The translations under genes and the position numbers were made by a program. A model generated the notes under the pieces. That model searched no databases and was not told the DNA's origin. It saw nothing but the letters and a program-made list of their open reading frames with translations. A DNA stretch of 64,000 nucleotides, taken from contig NZ_JAFMZK010000006.1 of the NCBI RefSeq assembly GCF_029105185.1, forward strand, positions 1 through 64,000, read 5' to 3'. Below are positions 27,917 through 34,918 of the stretch, one piece after another. How positions within the stretch are numbered: position 1 is the stretch's first letter; the number at the start of each line of letters is the position of its first letter. The DNA comes from Aliiroseovarius sp. Z3. GTDB taxonomy: Bacteria > Pseudomonadota > Alphaproteobacteria > Rhodobacterales > Rhodobacteraceae.

Positions 27917-28780
27917 TTAGAGCGAATTGTCACGATCTTCTGCAGCGTCTCGCATCAGGCCTTTGAAATCAAACAATTGCGGGTCCAGAAGGTGGCTTGG
28001 GCGCGTGTTCATCAGGGCCTTGAACATGATCTGACGGCGGCCGGGGAAGTTCGCCTCCCACCCGTCGATGATCTTTTTCACCTGCTGGCGCTGCAGCCCG
28101 TCTTGTGAGCCACAGAGGTCACAGGGGATGATCGGATAGTTCATCTGGGTGGCAAACTTTTCGCAATCCTGTTCCGCCACGTGGGCCAGCGGGCGATAGA
28201 CGAACAGATCGCCTTCTTCGTTCACCAGTTTGGGCGGCATGGTGGCCAGCCGTCCGCCGTGAAACAGGTTCATGAAAAAGGTCTCTAAGATGTCGTCCCT
28301 GTGGTGGCCCAGAACAACGGCCGAGCAGCCTTCCTCACGCGCAATGCGATAGAGATTGCCGCGGCGCAGGCGCGAGCAGAGCGAGCAGAAGGTGCGGCCC
28401 TGCGGGATCTTGTCCATGACAATGGAATAGGTGTCTTCGTATTCGATCCGGTGCGGCACCTGCATCTTTTCCAGAAACTCCGGCAGGACGGTTGCGGGGA
28501 AGCCGGGCTGCCCCTGATCCAGATTGCAGGCCAGAAGTTCGACCGGAAGAACGCCACGCCATTTCAACTCATAGAGCGCGGCCAGCATTGTATAGCTGTC
28601 CTTACCGCCCGACAGGCAGACCAGCCATTTTGCGCCGCGTTCAACCATCCCGTATTGGTCCAAGGCCTCGCGCACATTACGCATGATGCGCTTGCGCAGC
28701 TTCTTGAACTCGGTGGTCGAGGGCGCGCCGTGAAACAGCGGGTGTATGTCGTCCAGTTGGTCGCTGATAAGATCGGTCAT
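27917..28780 (-). CDS. ttcA: tRNA 2-thiocytidine(32) synthetase TtcA
   Basis: An ATP-dependent enzyme that thiolates C32 of some tRNAs using a [4Fe-4S] cluster. The 287-aa product has the PP-loop SGGKDS (57-62), the CxxC pairs C132/C135 (CSLC) and C220/C223 (CDLC), and [21 protein letters not shown] chose the ATG at 28780, which gives the usual N-terminus, over an ATG 12 codons upstream. The DUF1127-like gene with a SoxR-type promoter lies 73 bases upstream on the same strand, so ttcA may share that promoter. Confidence 0.92.
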   Translation of the reverse strand: MTDLISDQLDDIHPLFHGAPSTTEFKKLRKRIMRNVREALDQYGMVERGAKWLVCLSGGKDSYTMLAALYELKWRGVLPVELLACNLDQGQPGFPATVLPEFLEKMQVPHRIEYEDTYSIVMDKIPQGRTFCSLCSRLRRGNLYRIAREEGCSAVVLGHHRDDILETFFMNLFHGGRLATMPPKLVNEEGDLFVYRPLAHVAEQDCEKFATQMNYPIIPCDLCGSQDGLQRQQVKKIIDGWEANFPGRRQIMFKALMNTRPSHLLDPQLFDFKGLMRDAAEDRDNSL

Positions 28781-28853
28781 GGGCGGGCGTCTAAGCGCTT
28801 TGGCGGCGTCTGGCAAGTATTCGTGGCGCGGGGCGGCAAAGGTTGCGCGCCGC

Positions 28854-29087
28854 CTAAAGCAGATCGTGCCATGGATGCGCCTTGGTGGGGCTGTCCGTGG
28901 GGAACCCCATGTCGCGCTTCAGTGCCGGGGGCAGAGTGTCCAGATCGAACTGGCGGCGGGGCCGCGCAAAGAACGCGGCCCGGATCACACGCCAGCGGCC
29001 ATGCCGGCGGATCAGGCCAACCAGCGTAGCTTCCAGCCGGAAGGGCGTCTTGTGGGCGCGGGGTGGCAGGGTCAGTGTGTCAGTCAT
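28854..29087 (-). CDS. DUF1127-like small basic protein (copy 1)
   Basis: A 77-aa Arg-rich protein. The segment [18 protein letters not shown] followed by [12 protein letters not shown] resembles the DUF1127/YjiS pattern, in which a conserved Arg-rich helix precedes L..RD.G. A second similar protein is encoded just upstream (29191-29415). The start has a clear AGGAGA about 7 bases upstream, and a SoxR-type promoter ends about 30 bases before it. DUF1127 proteins are often stress-induced in alphaproteobacteria and implicated in RNA metabolism. The family call is by motif only. Confidence 0.65.
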   Translation of the reverse strand: MTDTLTLPPRAHKTPFRLEATLVGLIRRHGRWRVIRAAFFARPRRQFDLDTLPPALKRDMGFPTDSPTKAHPWHDLL

Positions 29088-29115
29088 TTCTTGTCTCCTG
29101 TCGCGATGTCGATGT

Positions 29116-29146
29116 GTTGTCGGACCTCAAGTCGACTTGAGGTCAA
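29116..29146 (-). promoter_or_regulatory. SoxR-type promoter: SoxR box between -35 and -10
   Basis: A 22-bp perfect palindrome spans 29123-29144: GACCTCAAGTC is directly followed by GACTTGAGGTC. Its 18-bp core has the form CCTCAAGT-N2-ACTTGAGG, like the SoxR box of enterobacterial soxS. On the minus strand a -35 TTGACC (29146-29141) and a weak -10 GACAAC (29121-29116) are 19 bp apart with the palindrome between them, the overlong spacing used by MerR-family activators. It points into the DUF1127-like gene at 29087. The regulator gene itself is not in the window. Confidence 0.75.
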
Positions 29147-29190
29147 GAGGTTTTTCGCCGCCCCGCGGTGAAAACTGCGGGGCAGGAAGA

Positions 29191-29415
29191 TCAAAACCGC
29201 GGGTCTTGAAACCGTGGCGGAGGGTGCCCGGGTGGAAGCCCCACGTCGCGTCGCAGGTGATCGGACAGATGATCTGTCAGCGGTCGCCGATGACGCCGGG
29301 TTGCAATGTTTGTGACCAGGACACGGACGACGCGCCATGCGCCGTGCCGGGTGACCAGATCGTCAACAAGATCGTTGAGCCGCAGCGGCTCGGAATGAAA
29401 GTTAGAGTCCATCAT
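29191..29415 (-). CDS. DUF1127-like small basic protein (copy 2)
   Basis: A 74-aa protein with the same layout as copy 1: RHGAWRVVRVLVTNIATRRHRRPLTDHLSDHLRRDVGLP compared with [12 protein letters not shown]...[12 protein letters not shown]. The pair therefore looks like a tandem duplication. Two ATGs (29415 and 29412) are possible, and no clear ribosome-binding site is visible. A stem GCCCCGC/GCGGGGC lies just after its stop, before the SoxR-type promoter of copy 1. The function is unknown. Confidence 0.6.
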   Translation of the reverse strand: MMDSNFHSEPLRLNDLVDDLVTRHGAWRVVRVLVTNIATRRHRRPLTDHLSDHLRRDVGLPPGHPPPRFQDPRF

Positions 29416-29495
29416 GGATTGGATACCGGCAAGGAAACCGGCCCTCTTGGGTTGGATTGTGGTTAATGGGACTCTCTGATGCGCGCGCAGGCCTT

Positions 29496-29514
29496 TGACA
29501 CAGGAATGGTGTCA
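29496..29514 (-). other. hairpin between small ORF and DUF1127-like copy 2
   Basis: TGACAC (29496-29501) and GTGTCA (29509-29514) form a perfect stem around a 7-base loop. A GCCC/GGGC stem lies near 29545. The stretch 29416-29592 otherwise holds no gene I can support; it could yield a small processed RNA. Confidence 0.3.
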
Positions 29515-29592
29515 GGACGCACGTGTTTCAGAGATGTCAGAAATGCCCTTCACGGGCAACTTGGCGGGGCCGTCAGGCGCGCGATGCGAAGA

Positions 29593-29661
29593 TCACGAGG
29601 CGGTTGTGCCCCACAAACCCGGAACGCGACAGGCGAATTGGAGAACGCTGGTATTCATCAT
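29593..29661 (-). CDS. 22-codon small ORF with strong Shine-Dalgarno
   Basis: A short reading frame starting ATG-ATG (29661 and 29658) and ending TGA at 29593, giving a 22-aa peptide (MMNTSVLQFACRVPG... ending TTAS). A perfect AAGGAGG (29674-29668) lies 6 bases before the first ATG, which is why I list it. About 27 bases further upstream is a sigma-32-like element. In Rhodobacteraceae, short ORFs before DUF1127 genes and sRNAs are often stress-induced. Translation and function are untested. Confidence 0.45.
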   Translation of the reverse strand: MMNTSVLQFACRVPGLWGTTAS

Positions 29662-29700
29662 GTAACGCCTCCTTCTGATTAGTGCGCTGCGAGTAGGTGT

Positions 29701-29729
29701 GTTCTAGCGCGGCTAACCGAGATTTCAAG
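29701..29729 (-). promoter_or_regulatory. candidate heat-shock-type (RpoH) promoter
   Basis: On the minus strand CTTGAAA (29729-29723) exactly matches the sigma-32 -35 consensus. CTAGAAC (29707-29701) follows after 15 bases and could serve as a relaxed -10. A transcript would begin near 29695, about 20 bases before the strong Shine-Dalgarno of the 22-codon ORF. The rest of 29662-29777 shows nothing else. Confidence 0.35.
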
Positions 29730-29777
29730 AACTGTGTTCAGGAAGTCGCAGGTTGTGTCCATCTGGTCACGATCTGG

Positions 29778-30026
29778 TCAGTCTGGGCGCGTACAGTCGT
29801 GATCCGAACCGGGCACCGGGTCATAGCCGCACGATCCCCACGGGTTGCATCGCGCAATCCGTTTGGCCGCCAACCAGCCGCCCTTGATCGCGCCGTGTTT
29901 TTGCAACGCCTCAAGCGCATAGGCGCTGCAGGTCGGTTGATAACGGCAGCTCCAACCAACCCACGGGCTGAGGACGACCCGATAGGCCCGGATTGGCAAA
30001 GATAAGAGATAGGCGGCGGGGGTCAT
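29778..30026 (-). CDS. yidD: membrane protein insertion efficiency factor YidD
   Basis: A small membrane-associated protein of 82 aa that assists YidC-dependent insertion. It has the family pattern [27 protein letters not shown]...[27 protein letters not shown], with all the conserved Cys and Pro residues. The start overlaps the rnpA stop in ATGA. The order rpmH-rnpA-yidD is standard, with yidC displaced further downstream in this genome. Confidence 0.94.
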   Translation of the reverse strand: MTPAAYLLSLPIRAYRVVLSPWVGWSCRYQPTCSAYALEALQKHGAIKGGWLAAKRIARCNPWGSCGYDPVPGSDHDCTRPD

Positions 30027-30463
30027 GGTTTCTGGCGTGATGTGTGAATCTGATTGAGCGCGCGAACAAGGTCCGCTTTCAGATCAACATAGTCACGGCT
30101 GGCGGTTTTTTCAGCGCGACCGATCAGCACGTAGTCCCATCCGGGTTTGCCATGTATCGGCAGGATATCCTGCGCGATGGCGCGCAGACGGCGCTTGGCG
30201 CGGTTGCGGGCGACGGCATTGCCAACTTTTTTCGAACAGGTAAACCCGATGCGAATCTGGGCAGATGGCGCTTTCTCGGTTTCGCGCCGCTTACGTGCCT
30301 GCAGCAGAAATGCAGGCGCAGGGGCGCGCCGGGCGCGCGCGGCAGCCAGAAAATCCCGACGTTCCGTCAGGGTTGCAAGTTCTGATCCGTCCGCACAAAC
30401 GGAAACCGCCGCAGGCCCTTCGGCCTCGGCGGTCTTCGTGTTGTCAGCTTTGGGCGCAGACAT
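30023..30463 (-). CDS. rnpA: ribonuclease P protein component
   Basis: The protein subunit of RNase P, which removes 5' leaders from pre-tRNA. The core has [31 protein letters not shown], the RNR motif that binds P RNA, and [18 protein letters not shown]. With the start at 30463 the product is 146 aa. About 35 N-terminal residues before TERRDFLAA are Ala-rich and extra to the usual core; no better internal start is seen. rpmH lies 17 bases upstream and yidD overlaps downstream. Confidence 0.93.
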   Translation of the reverse strand: MSAPKADNTKTAEAEGPAAVSVCADGSELATLTERRDFLAAARARRAPAPAFLLQARKRRETEKAPSAQIRIGFTCSKKVGNAVARNRAKRRLRAIAQDILPIHGKPGWDYVLIGRAEKTASRDYVDLKADLVRALNQIHTSRQKP

Positions 30464-30480
30464 GACTGCGGCCCCGGCGC

Positions 30481-30615
30481 TTATGCGCTCAGCGACTTCC
30501 GGCCACGCGCGCGGCGTGCGTTCAGGATCTTGCGACCGGCTTTCGTTGCCATACGCGCACGGAAGCCGTGGCGGCGTTTGCGAACCAGGTTCGAAGGTTG
30601 GTAGGTGCGTTTCAT
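30481..30615 (-). CDS. rpmH: 50S ribosomal protein L34
   Basis: Ribosomal protein L34, 44 aa, a highly basic small protein with the classic opening [20 protein letters not shown] and ending [12 protein letters not shown]. It was found by reading the minus strand inside a longer overlapping frame. It is the first gene of the rpmH-rnpA-yidD unit. The 250-base divergent region to the gene at 30866 should hold its promoter. Confidence 0.96.
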
Positions 30616-30865
30616 CGCCCGTCTCCGTCATATGCCCCCAATCCCGGTGGATTCGGAGCGTGTGTCATTCGAAGCCCGGTCTATAGGGGGCATTGACGGG
30701 CAAGTCAAATGCCAGATGAAGAAATTTCCGCCCTTTGTTACAGGTGGGAACGATTTGGTCATCACGGTTCAACCACGCGTGATGTGGGTGGGCAAGGGGG
30801 CTGTTTCACCCCATCCTGATGCCAACCCCACGCGGCCCGCTGCCGCACAGGCACCGGAGCCGCAT

Positions 30866-31609
30866 ATGATGATGACCGAACCGAAAACCCAGACGCCCAA
30901 AGACGCGCCGCATCCCATGCTGCGCCGCCTTCCGATCATGGCCATTCTTGCCGTGGCCCTGATCGGGGCGTTCACGCTGCGCGATTACCTCAGTTTCGAG
31001 ACATTGGCGCAAAACCGCGAGGCGCTATTGGCGTTTCGGGATGCGAATTACCTGATGACCGTGCTGGTGTTCGTTTTGGCCTATGTCGTGATCGTTGGCT
31101 TTTCGCTGCCCGGTGCAACAATTGCGACGCTGACCGGCGGCTTCCTTTTCGCAACCTTTCCCGGCGTGGTGTTTAACGTCACCGGGGCCACGATTGGTGC
31201 CACTATTATCTTTCTGGCCGCCCGTTGGGGGTTGGGTGAAAAACTCGCCGCCCGGATGGAAACCAGCGAAGGCAAGGTGAAAGCGATCAAGGATGGGATC
31301 GACGAAAACCAGTGGTCCGTCTTGTTCCTGATCCGCCTTGTGCCCGCCGTGCCGTTCTTCGTGGCCAACCTGATCCCCGCACTGGTCGGTGTTCCGCTCT
31401 ATCGCTTTGTGATCTCGACATTTGTTGGAATCATGCCCGGTGCGCTGGTCTATACATCCGTCGGCGCCGGGCTGGGCGAGGTCTTTGCCCGTGGCGAGAC
31501 CCCCGATTTGGGCATCATCTTTGAGCCACATATCCTTCTGCCCATACTGGGATTGGCGGCGCTTGCCGCCTTGCCGATAGTGCTGAAGCGCTTCAAAAAA
31601 GGAGCCTGA
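30866..31609 (+). CDS. TVP38/TMEM64 (VTT/DedA-like) membrane protein
   Basis: An inner-membrane protein of 247 aa with the VTT domain. It has about six hydrophobic segments, including GFSLPGATIATLTGGFLFATFPG and the conserved RLVPAVPFFVANLIPALVGVPLYRFVISTFVGIMPG stretch. The family is linked to lipid scrambling or transport and membrane homeostasis; the exact role here is unknown. GGAG 7 bases before the ATG at 30866 decides the start; two further ATGs follow at once. It is separated from the flavoprotein gene by one base and clearly co-transcribed with it. Confidence 0.9.
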   Translation: MMMTEPKTQTPKDAPHPMLRRLPIMAILAVALIGAFTLRDYLSFETLAQNREALLAFRDANYLMTVLVFVLAYVVIVGFSLPGATIATLTGGFLFATFPGVVFNVTGATIGATIIFLAARWGLGEKLAARMETSEGKVKAIKDGIDENQWSVLFLIRLVPAVPFFVANLIPALVGVPLYRFVISTFVGIMPGALVYTSVGAGLGEVFARGETPDLGIIFEPHILLPILGLAALAALPIVLKRFKKGA

Positions 31610-31610
31610 G

Positions 31611-32981
31611 ATGGCTGAGCGTATCAAGGTTGATGTCTGTGTCATCGGCGCAGGGTCCGGCGGATTGTCGGTTGCTTCAGGTGCAGTTCAGATGGGGGCA
31701 TCGGTGGTGCTTCTGGAAGGTCACAAGATGGGCGGGGACTGCCTGAACTATGGCTGTGTGCCGTCGAAAGCATTGCTTCATGCAGCCAAGGTTGGAATGG
31801 GGTGGGGCGACGCCCATGACCATGTCAGGAAAACCATCGCGACCATCGAGCCGCACGATTCGGTTGACCGGTTCGAAGGGCTGGGCGTGCGCGTCATTCA
31901 GGAATACGGGCGGTTCATATCTGAAACCGAGGTCGAGGCGGGCGACCACATCATCGAAGCGCGCCGCTTCGTGATCGCCACCGGATCTTCGCCCTTTGTG
32001 CCCCCCATTCCAGGGCTGGACAGCGTGCGCTACCTGACAAACGAAACGCTTTTCGATCTGAAGGAACAACCCAAACACCTGCTTATCATCGGCGGCGGAC
32101 CCATCGGGCTGGAAATGGCGCAGGCGCATCGCCGCCTTGGCTGCAAGGTCACTGTGATTGAGGGCATGAAAGCGCTGGGTAAGGATGACCCCGAGATGGC
32201 GGCGCAGGTGTTGGACACCTTACGGGACGAGGGTATTGCCATCGAAGAAGATGCGATGGCGGCCGAGGTTCGCGGCAAAGCCGGCGCAATCGAGGTCGAA
32301 GTCAAAGATGGCCGCGTGTTCAAGGGCAGCCATTTACTGGTCGCTGTGGGGCGCAAAGCCAATACCGACAAGTTAAATCTGAAGGCGGCAGGTGTAGAGC
32401 CGACGCGCGCAGGCATCAAGGTGGATGCGGGTCTGCGCACCACCAATCGCAAGATCTATGCCATCGGCGATGTGGCCGGTGGGCTGCAGTTCACGCATGT
32501 GGCGGGCTATCATGCGGGTGTTATCATCCGTTCGATGCTGTTTGGGCTGCCATCCAGGCAACGCACAGATCATATCCCCTGGGCGACTTACACGTCACCT
32601 GAGTTGGCGCAAATCGGTCTGACCGAAGTCGAAGCATGCGAGAAACATGGCGATAAACTTGAACTTGCCCGGTTTGACTTCCAAGGCAATGATCGCGCCA
32701 TTGCTACACAGCAAACCAACGGGCTGATCAAGGTGATGATCGTGAAAGGCCGACCCGTGGGCGTCTCCATTGTTGGACCGGGGGCGGGTGAAATGATCAA
32801 CCTGTGGGCGCTGGCGCTGGCCAATAACCTGAAAATGAGCCAGATCGCCGCTATGGTCGCGCCCTATCCCACGATGGCGGAAGTCAGCAAACGTGCAGCA
32901 GGGGCCTATTTCTCGCCGCGACTGTTTGATAACCCTTGGGTCAAGCGGATTGTCGGACTGGTGCAACGAGTCCTTCCGTGA
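31611..32981 (+). CDS. FAD-dependent disulfide oxidoreductase (MerA/Lpd-like)
   Basis: Class I pyridine nucleotide-disulfide oxidoreductase, 456 aa. FAD motif GAGSGG (13-18), redox-active C44/C49 in GGDCLNYGCVPSK, NAD(P) motif GGGPIGLEMA and second FAD motif YAIGDVA. Near the C-terminus the usual His of the HPT motif is replaced by Tyr (APYPTMAEV), as in mercuric reductases, so it is probably not a true lipoamide dehydrogenase. It is paired with a VTT membrane protein, an arrangement common in proteobacteria. Substrate unknown. Confidence 0.88.
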   Translation: MAERIKVDVCVIGAGSGGLSVASGAVQMGASVVLLEGHKMGGDCLNYGCVPSKALLHAAKVGMGWGDAHDHVRKTIATIEPHDSVDRFEGLGVRVIQEYGRFISETEVEAGDHIIEARRFVIATGSSPFVPPIPGLDSVRYLTNETLFDLKEQPKHLLIIGGGPIGLEMAQAHRRLGCKVTVIEGMKALGKDDPEMAAQVLDTLRDEGIAIEEDAMAAEVRGKAGAIEVEVKDGRVFKGSHLLVAVGRKANTDKLNLKAAGVEPTRAGIKVDAGLRTTNRKIYAIGDVAGGLQFTHVAGYHAGVIIRSMLFGLPSRQRTDHIPWATYTSPELAQIGLTEVEACEKHGDKLELARFDFQGNDRAIATQQTNGLIKVMIVKGRPVGVSIVGPGAGEMINLWALALANNLKMSQIAAMVAPYPTMAEVSKRAAGAYFSPRLFDNPWVKRIVGLVQRVLP

Positions 32982-33005
32982 TGGCGTAACAGCGGAGCGC
33001 GCGTC

Positions 33006-34394
33006 GTGTTTAACACCCTTTCAGGCCGTTTCCTGATCCTGACGACCCTGTTCGTCATGTTGGCCGAAGTGCTGATCTTTGTGCCGTCCGTGGCGCGCTT
33101 TCGCGAGGATTACCTGCGCACCCGGTTGGAACGCGCCCAAATTGCGTCTCTGGTGCTTTTGGCCGATGATATGATCGCCCCCGAGTTGGAGGCCGAGCTT
33201 CTGGAAAACGCCGAAGTCTATAACGTTGTCCTGCGGCGTGATGAGGTGCGGGAATTGATGTTGTCCTCTCCCATGCCAGCAGCGGTCGATAAGAGTTACG
33301 ATCTGCGGCAGTCGACACCCTTTATCCTGATCCGGGATGCGATGGCACGGCTGTTCACACCGGAACCCGAGGTGATCCGCGTGATCGGCGACCCGGTGCG
33401 CGAAGGCGGATTGGTGATCGAAATCACGATGATGACGGGCAAGCTGCGCAGTGCGATGTTGGAATATGGGCGGAACATCTTCTATCTGTCGGCGGTCATT
33501 TCGGTGATCACGGCAGGGCTTTTGTTTGTGGCGGTGCGCTCGCTTATGGTGCGACCGATCAAGCGCGTGGTCAGCAATATGAAAGACTATGCCATCGCCC
33601 CGGAAGATGCGCGCAGGATCATCCAGCCCAACACCAATGTCACCGAACTGCGCGAGGCCGAGCTAGCCTTGAAAAGCCTGCAGACCGATTTGACCGGTGC
33701 GCTGAAGCAGAAGGAACGGCTGGCGCAACTAGGCGGCGCGGTGGCCCGGATCAGCCACGATTTGCGGAATATTCTGACGACCGCGCAACTGTTTGCCGAC
33801 CGCATGGAAAGCAGTAAGGATCCGATGGTGAAACGGGTGGGCCCAAAGCTGGTGAACTCGATCCACCGTGCCGTCAGCTTGTGTGAAAACACACTTACTT
33901 TCGGGAAGGCCGAGGAACCTGCGCCGTCGCTGGGATGGGTGGTGCTGACCGATCTTGCGGGCGACATATTTGACAGTGAGCGATTGGCCGCTGGCGACCA
34001 TGACCTGTCGTTTGCCGAAGATATTCCGACCGGTATGACCTTGCGCGCAGATCCCGAACAGCTTTATCGCGTTCTGTCCAATCTTGTGCGCAACGCGCGA
34101 CAGGCAATTGTCGCAACCGGCAAGCCGGGTGAAATTGCCGTTCAGGCCAAAGAAACCGACACGGATTGGCAGATTCGCGTGGCGGATACCGGGCCGGGCC
34201 TTCCCAAACCCGCCCAGGACCATCTGTTTCAACCCTTTGCAGGCACCAACCGCAAAGGTGGGTCAGGTCTTGGGCTGGCCATCGCCGCCGAGCTGGCACG
34301 GGGTCATGGTGGCACGATGGTGTTGGAGCAGACCGGCCCTGACGGCTCCACTTTCTTGCTGACCTTGCCGAAAGAGGTTGCACACGCCGAATAG
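33006..34394 (+). CDS. sensor histidine kinase (orphan)
   Basis: A two-component kinase of 462 aa. TM1 is near residues 8-28, a periplasmic sensor covers about 30-155, TM2 is about 158-180 and a HAMP-like linker follows. H-box RISHDLRN with H251, N-box LSNLVRNARQAI, G1 VADTGPGLP and G2 GGSGLGLAIAAEL are all intact. It starts with GTG at 33006. No response regulator is in the window. It follows the flavoprotein by 24 bases and may be co-transcribed with it. The signal is unknown. Confidence 0.9.
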   Translation: MFNTLSGRFLILTTLFVMLAEVLIFVPSVARFREDYLRTRLERAQIASLVLLADDMIAPELEAELLENAEVYNVVLRRDEVRELMLSSPMPAAVDKSYDLRQSTPFILIRDAMARLFTPEPEVIRVIGDPVREGGLVIEITMMTGKLRSAMLEYGRNIFYLSAVISVITAGLLFVAVRSLMVRPIKRVVSNMKDYAIAPEDARRIIQPNTNVTELREAELALKSLQTDLTGALKQKERLAQLGGAVARISHDLRNILTTAQLFADRMESSKDPMVKRVGPKLVNSIHRAVSLCENTLTFGKAEEPAPSLGWVVLTDLAGDIFDSERLAAGDHDLSFAEDIPTGMTLRADPEQLYRVLSNLVRNARQAIVATGKPGEIAVQAKETDTDWQIRVADTGPGLPKPAQDHLFQPFAGTNRKGGSGLGLAIAAELARGHGGTMVLEQTGPDGSTFLLTLPKEVAHAE

Positions 34395-34416
34395 GTGTGG
34401 CCTTGGCAAAAATGCG

Positions 34417-34890
34417 TCAGGCTGAGGGTGCCGGGACCTCTAGCATCTTGCAGATCGCCCCATCCGCCGACCTGTAGGTGCGGAACCCCATCGCCTCGTA
34501 ATAAGCCAGACCTTCGGCGTTCGTGGAACCGATGGTCGCGTCAATATTCTTGATGCCCGCATTCTGTGCCGCCGTGAGCGTTGCAGCGAATAGGGCTTTC
34601 CCGACACCTCGGCGGGCCGCACTGGGTTTGACATGCGTGCCAATAATGCCCCAACCGGGCGTCACGTCGTAGATATTGCCTTGCACTGCACGCGACAGGG
34701 CCTGCATCCCAAGGATCGTGCCATCGTCGTCCACGGCAACGCTGCATTGAATGCCATCGGGATTGTTGACGTAGCAATCACGAACAAACGTTTCCTCCCA
34801 TGGTCTTTTTCGTTTCCCACGATCCACCAATTCCTTAAGGAATGCGCTGATTTCTGCCGCGTCTTCTGTTGTCGCCTGTCGGGTCTTCAT
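34417..34890 (-). CDS. GNAT-family N-acetyltransferase
   Basis: A 157-aa acetyltransferase with the GNAT fold. The acetyl-CoA motif A is VKPSAARRGVGKALFAAT (about 92-109), followed by NIDATIGSTNAEGLAYYEAMGFRTY. A strong AGGAGG precedes the start. It lies 28 bases downstream of the reductive dehalogenase on the same strand and may be the third gene of that operon, but its acceptor substrate cannot be inferred. It converges with the histidine kinase. Confidence 0.87.
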   Translation of the reverse strand: MKTRQATTEDAAEISAFLKELVDRGKRKRPWEETFVRDCYVNNPDGIQCSVAVDDDGTILGMQALSRAVQGNIYDVTPGWGIIGTHVKPSAARRGVGKALFAATLTAAQNAGIKNIDATIGSTNAEGLAYYEAMGFRTYRSADGAICKMLEVPAPSA

Positions 34891-34918
34891 AACCTGACCT
34901 CCTGTGATTTTCGTTTTG

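Noticed and set aside
29479-29682. 67-codon plus-strand ORF near the DUF1127-like genes
   Set aside because: No Shine-Dalgarno and atypical composition; the minus-strand 22-codon ORF with AAGGAGG fits better.
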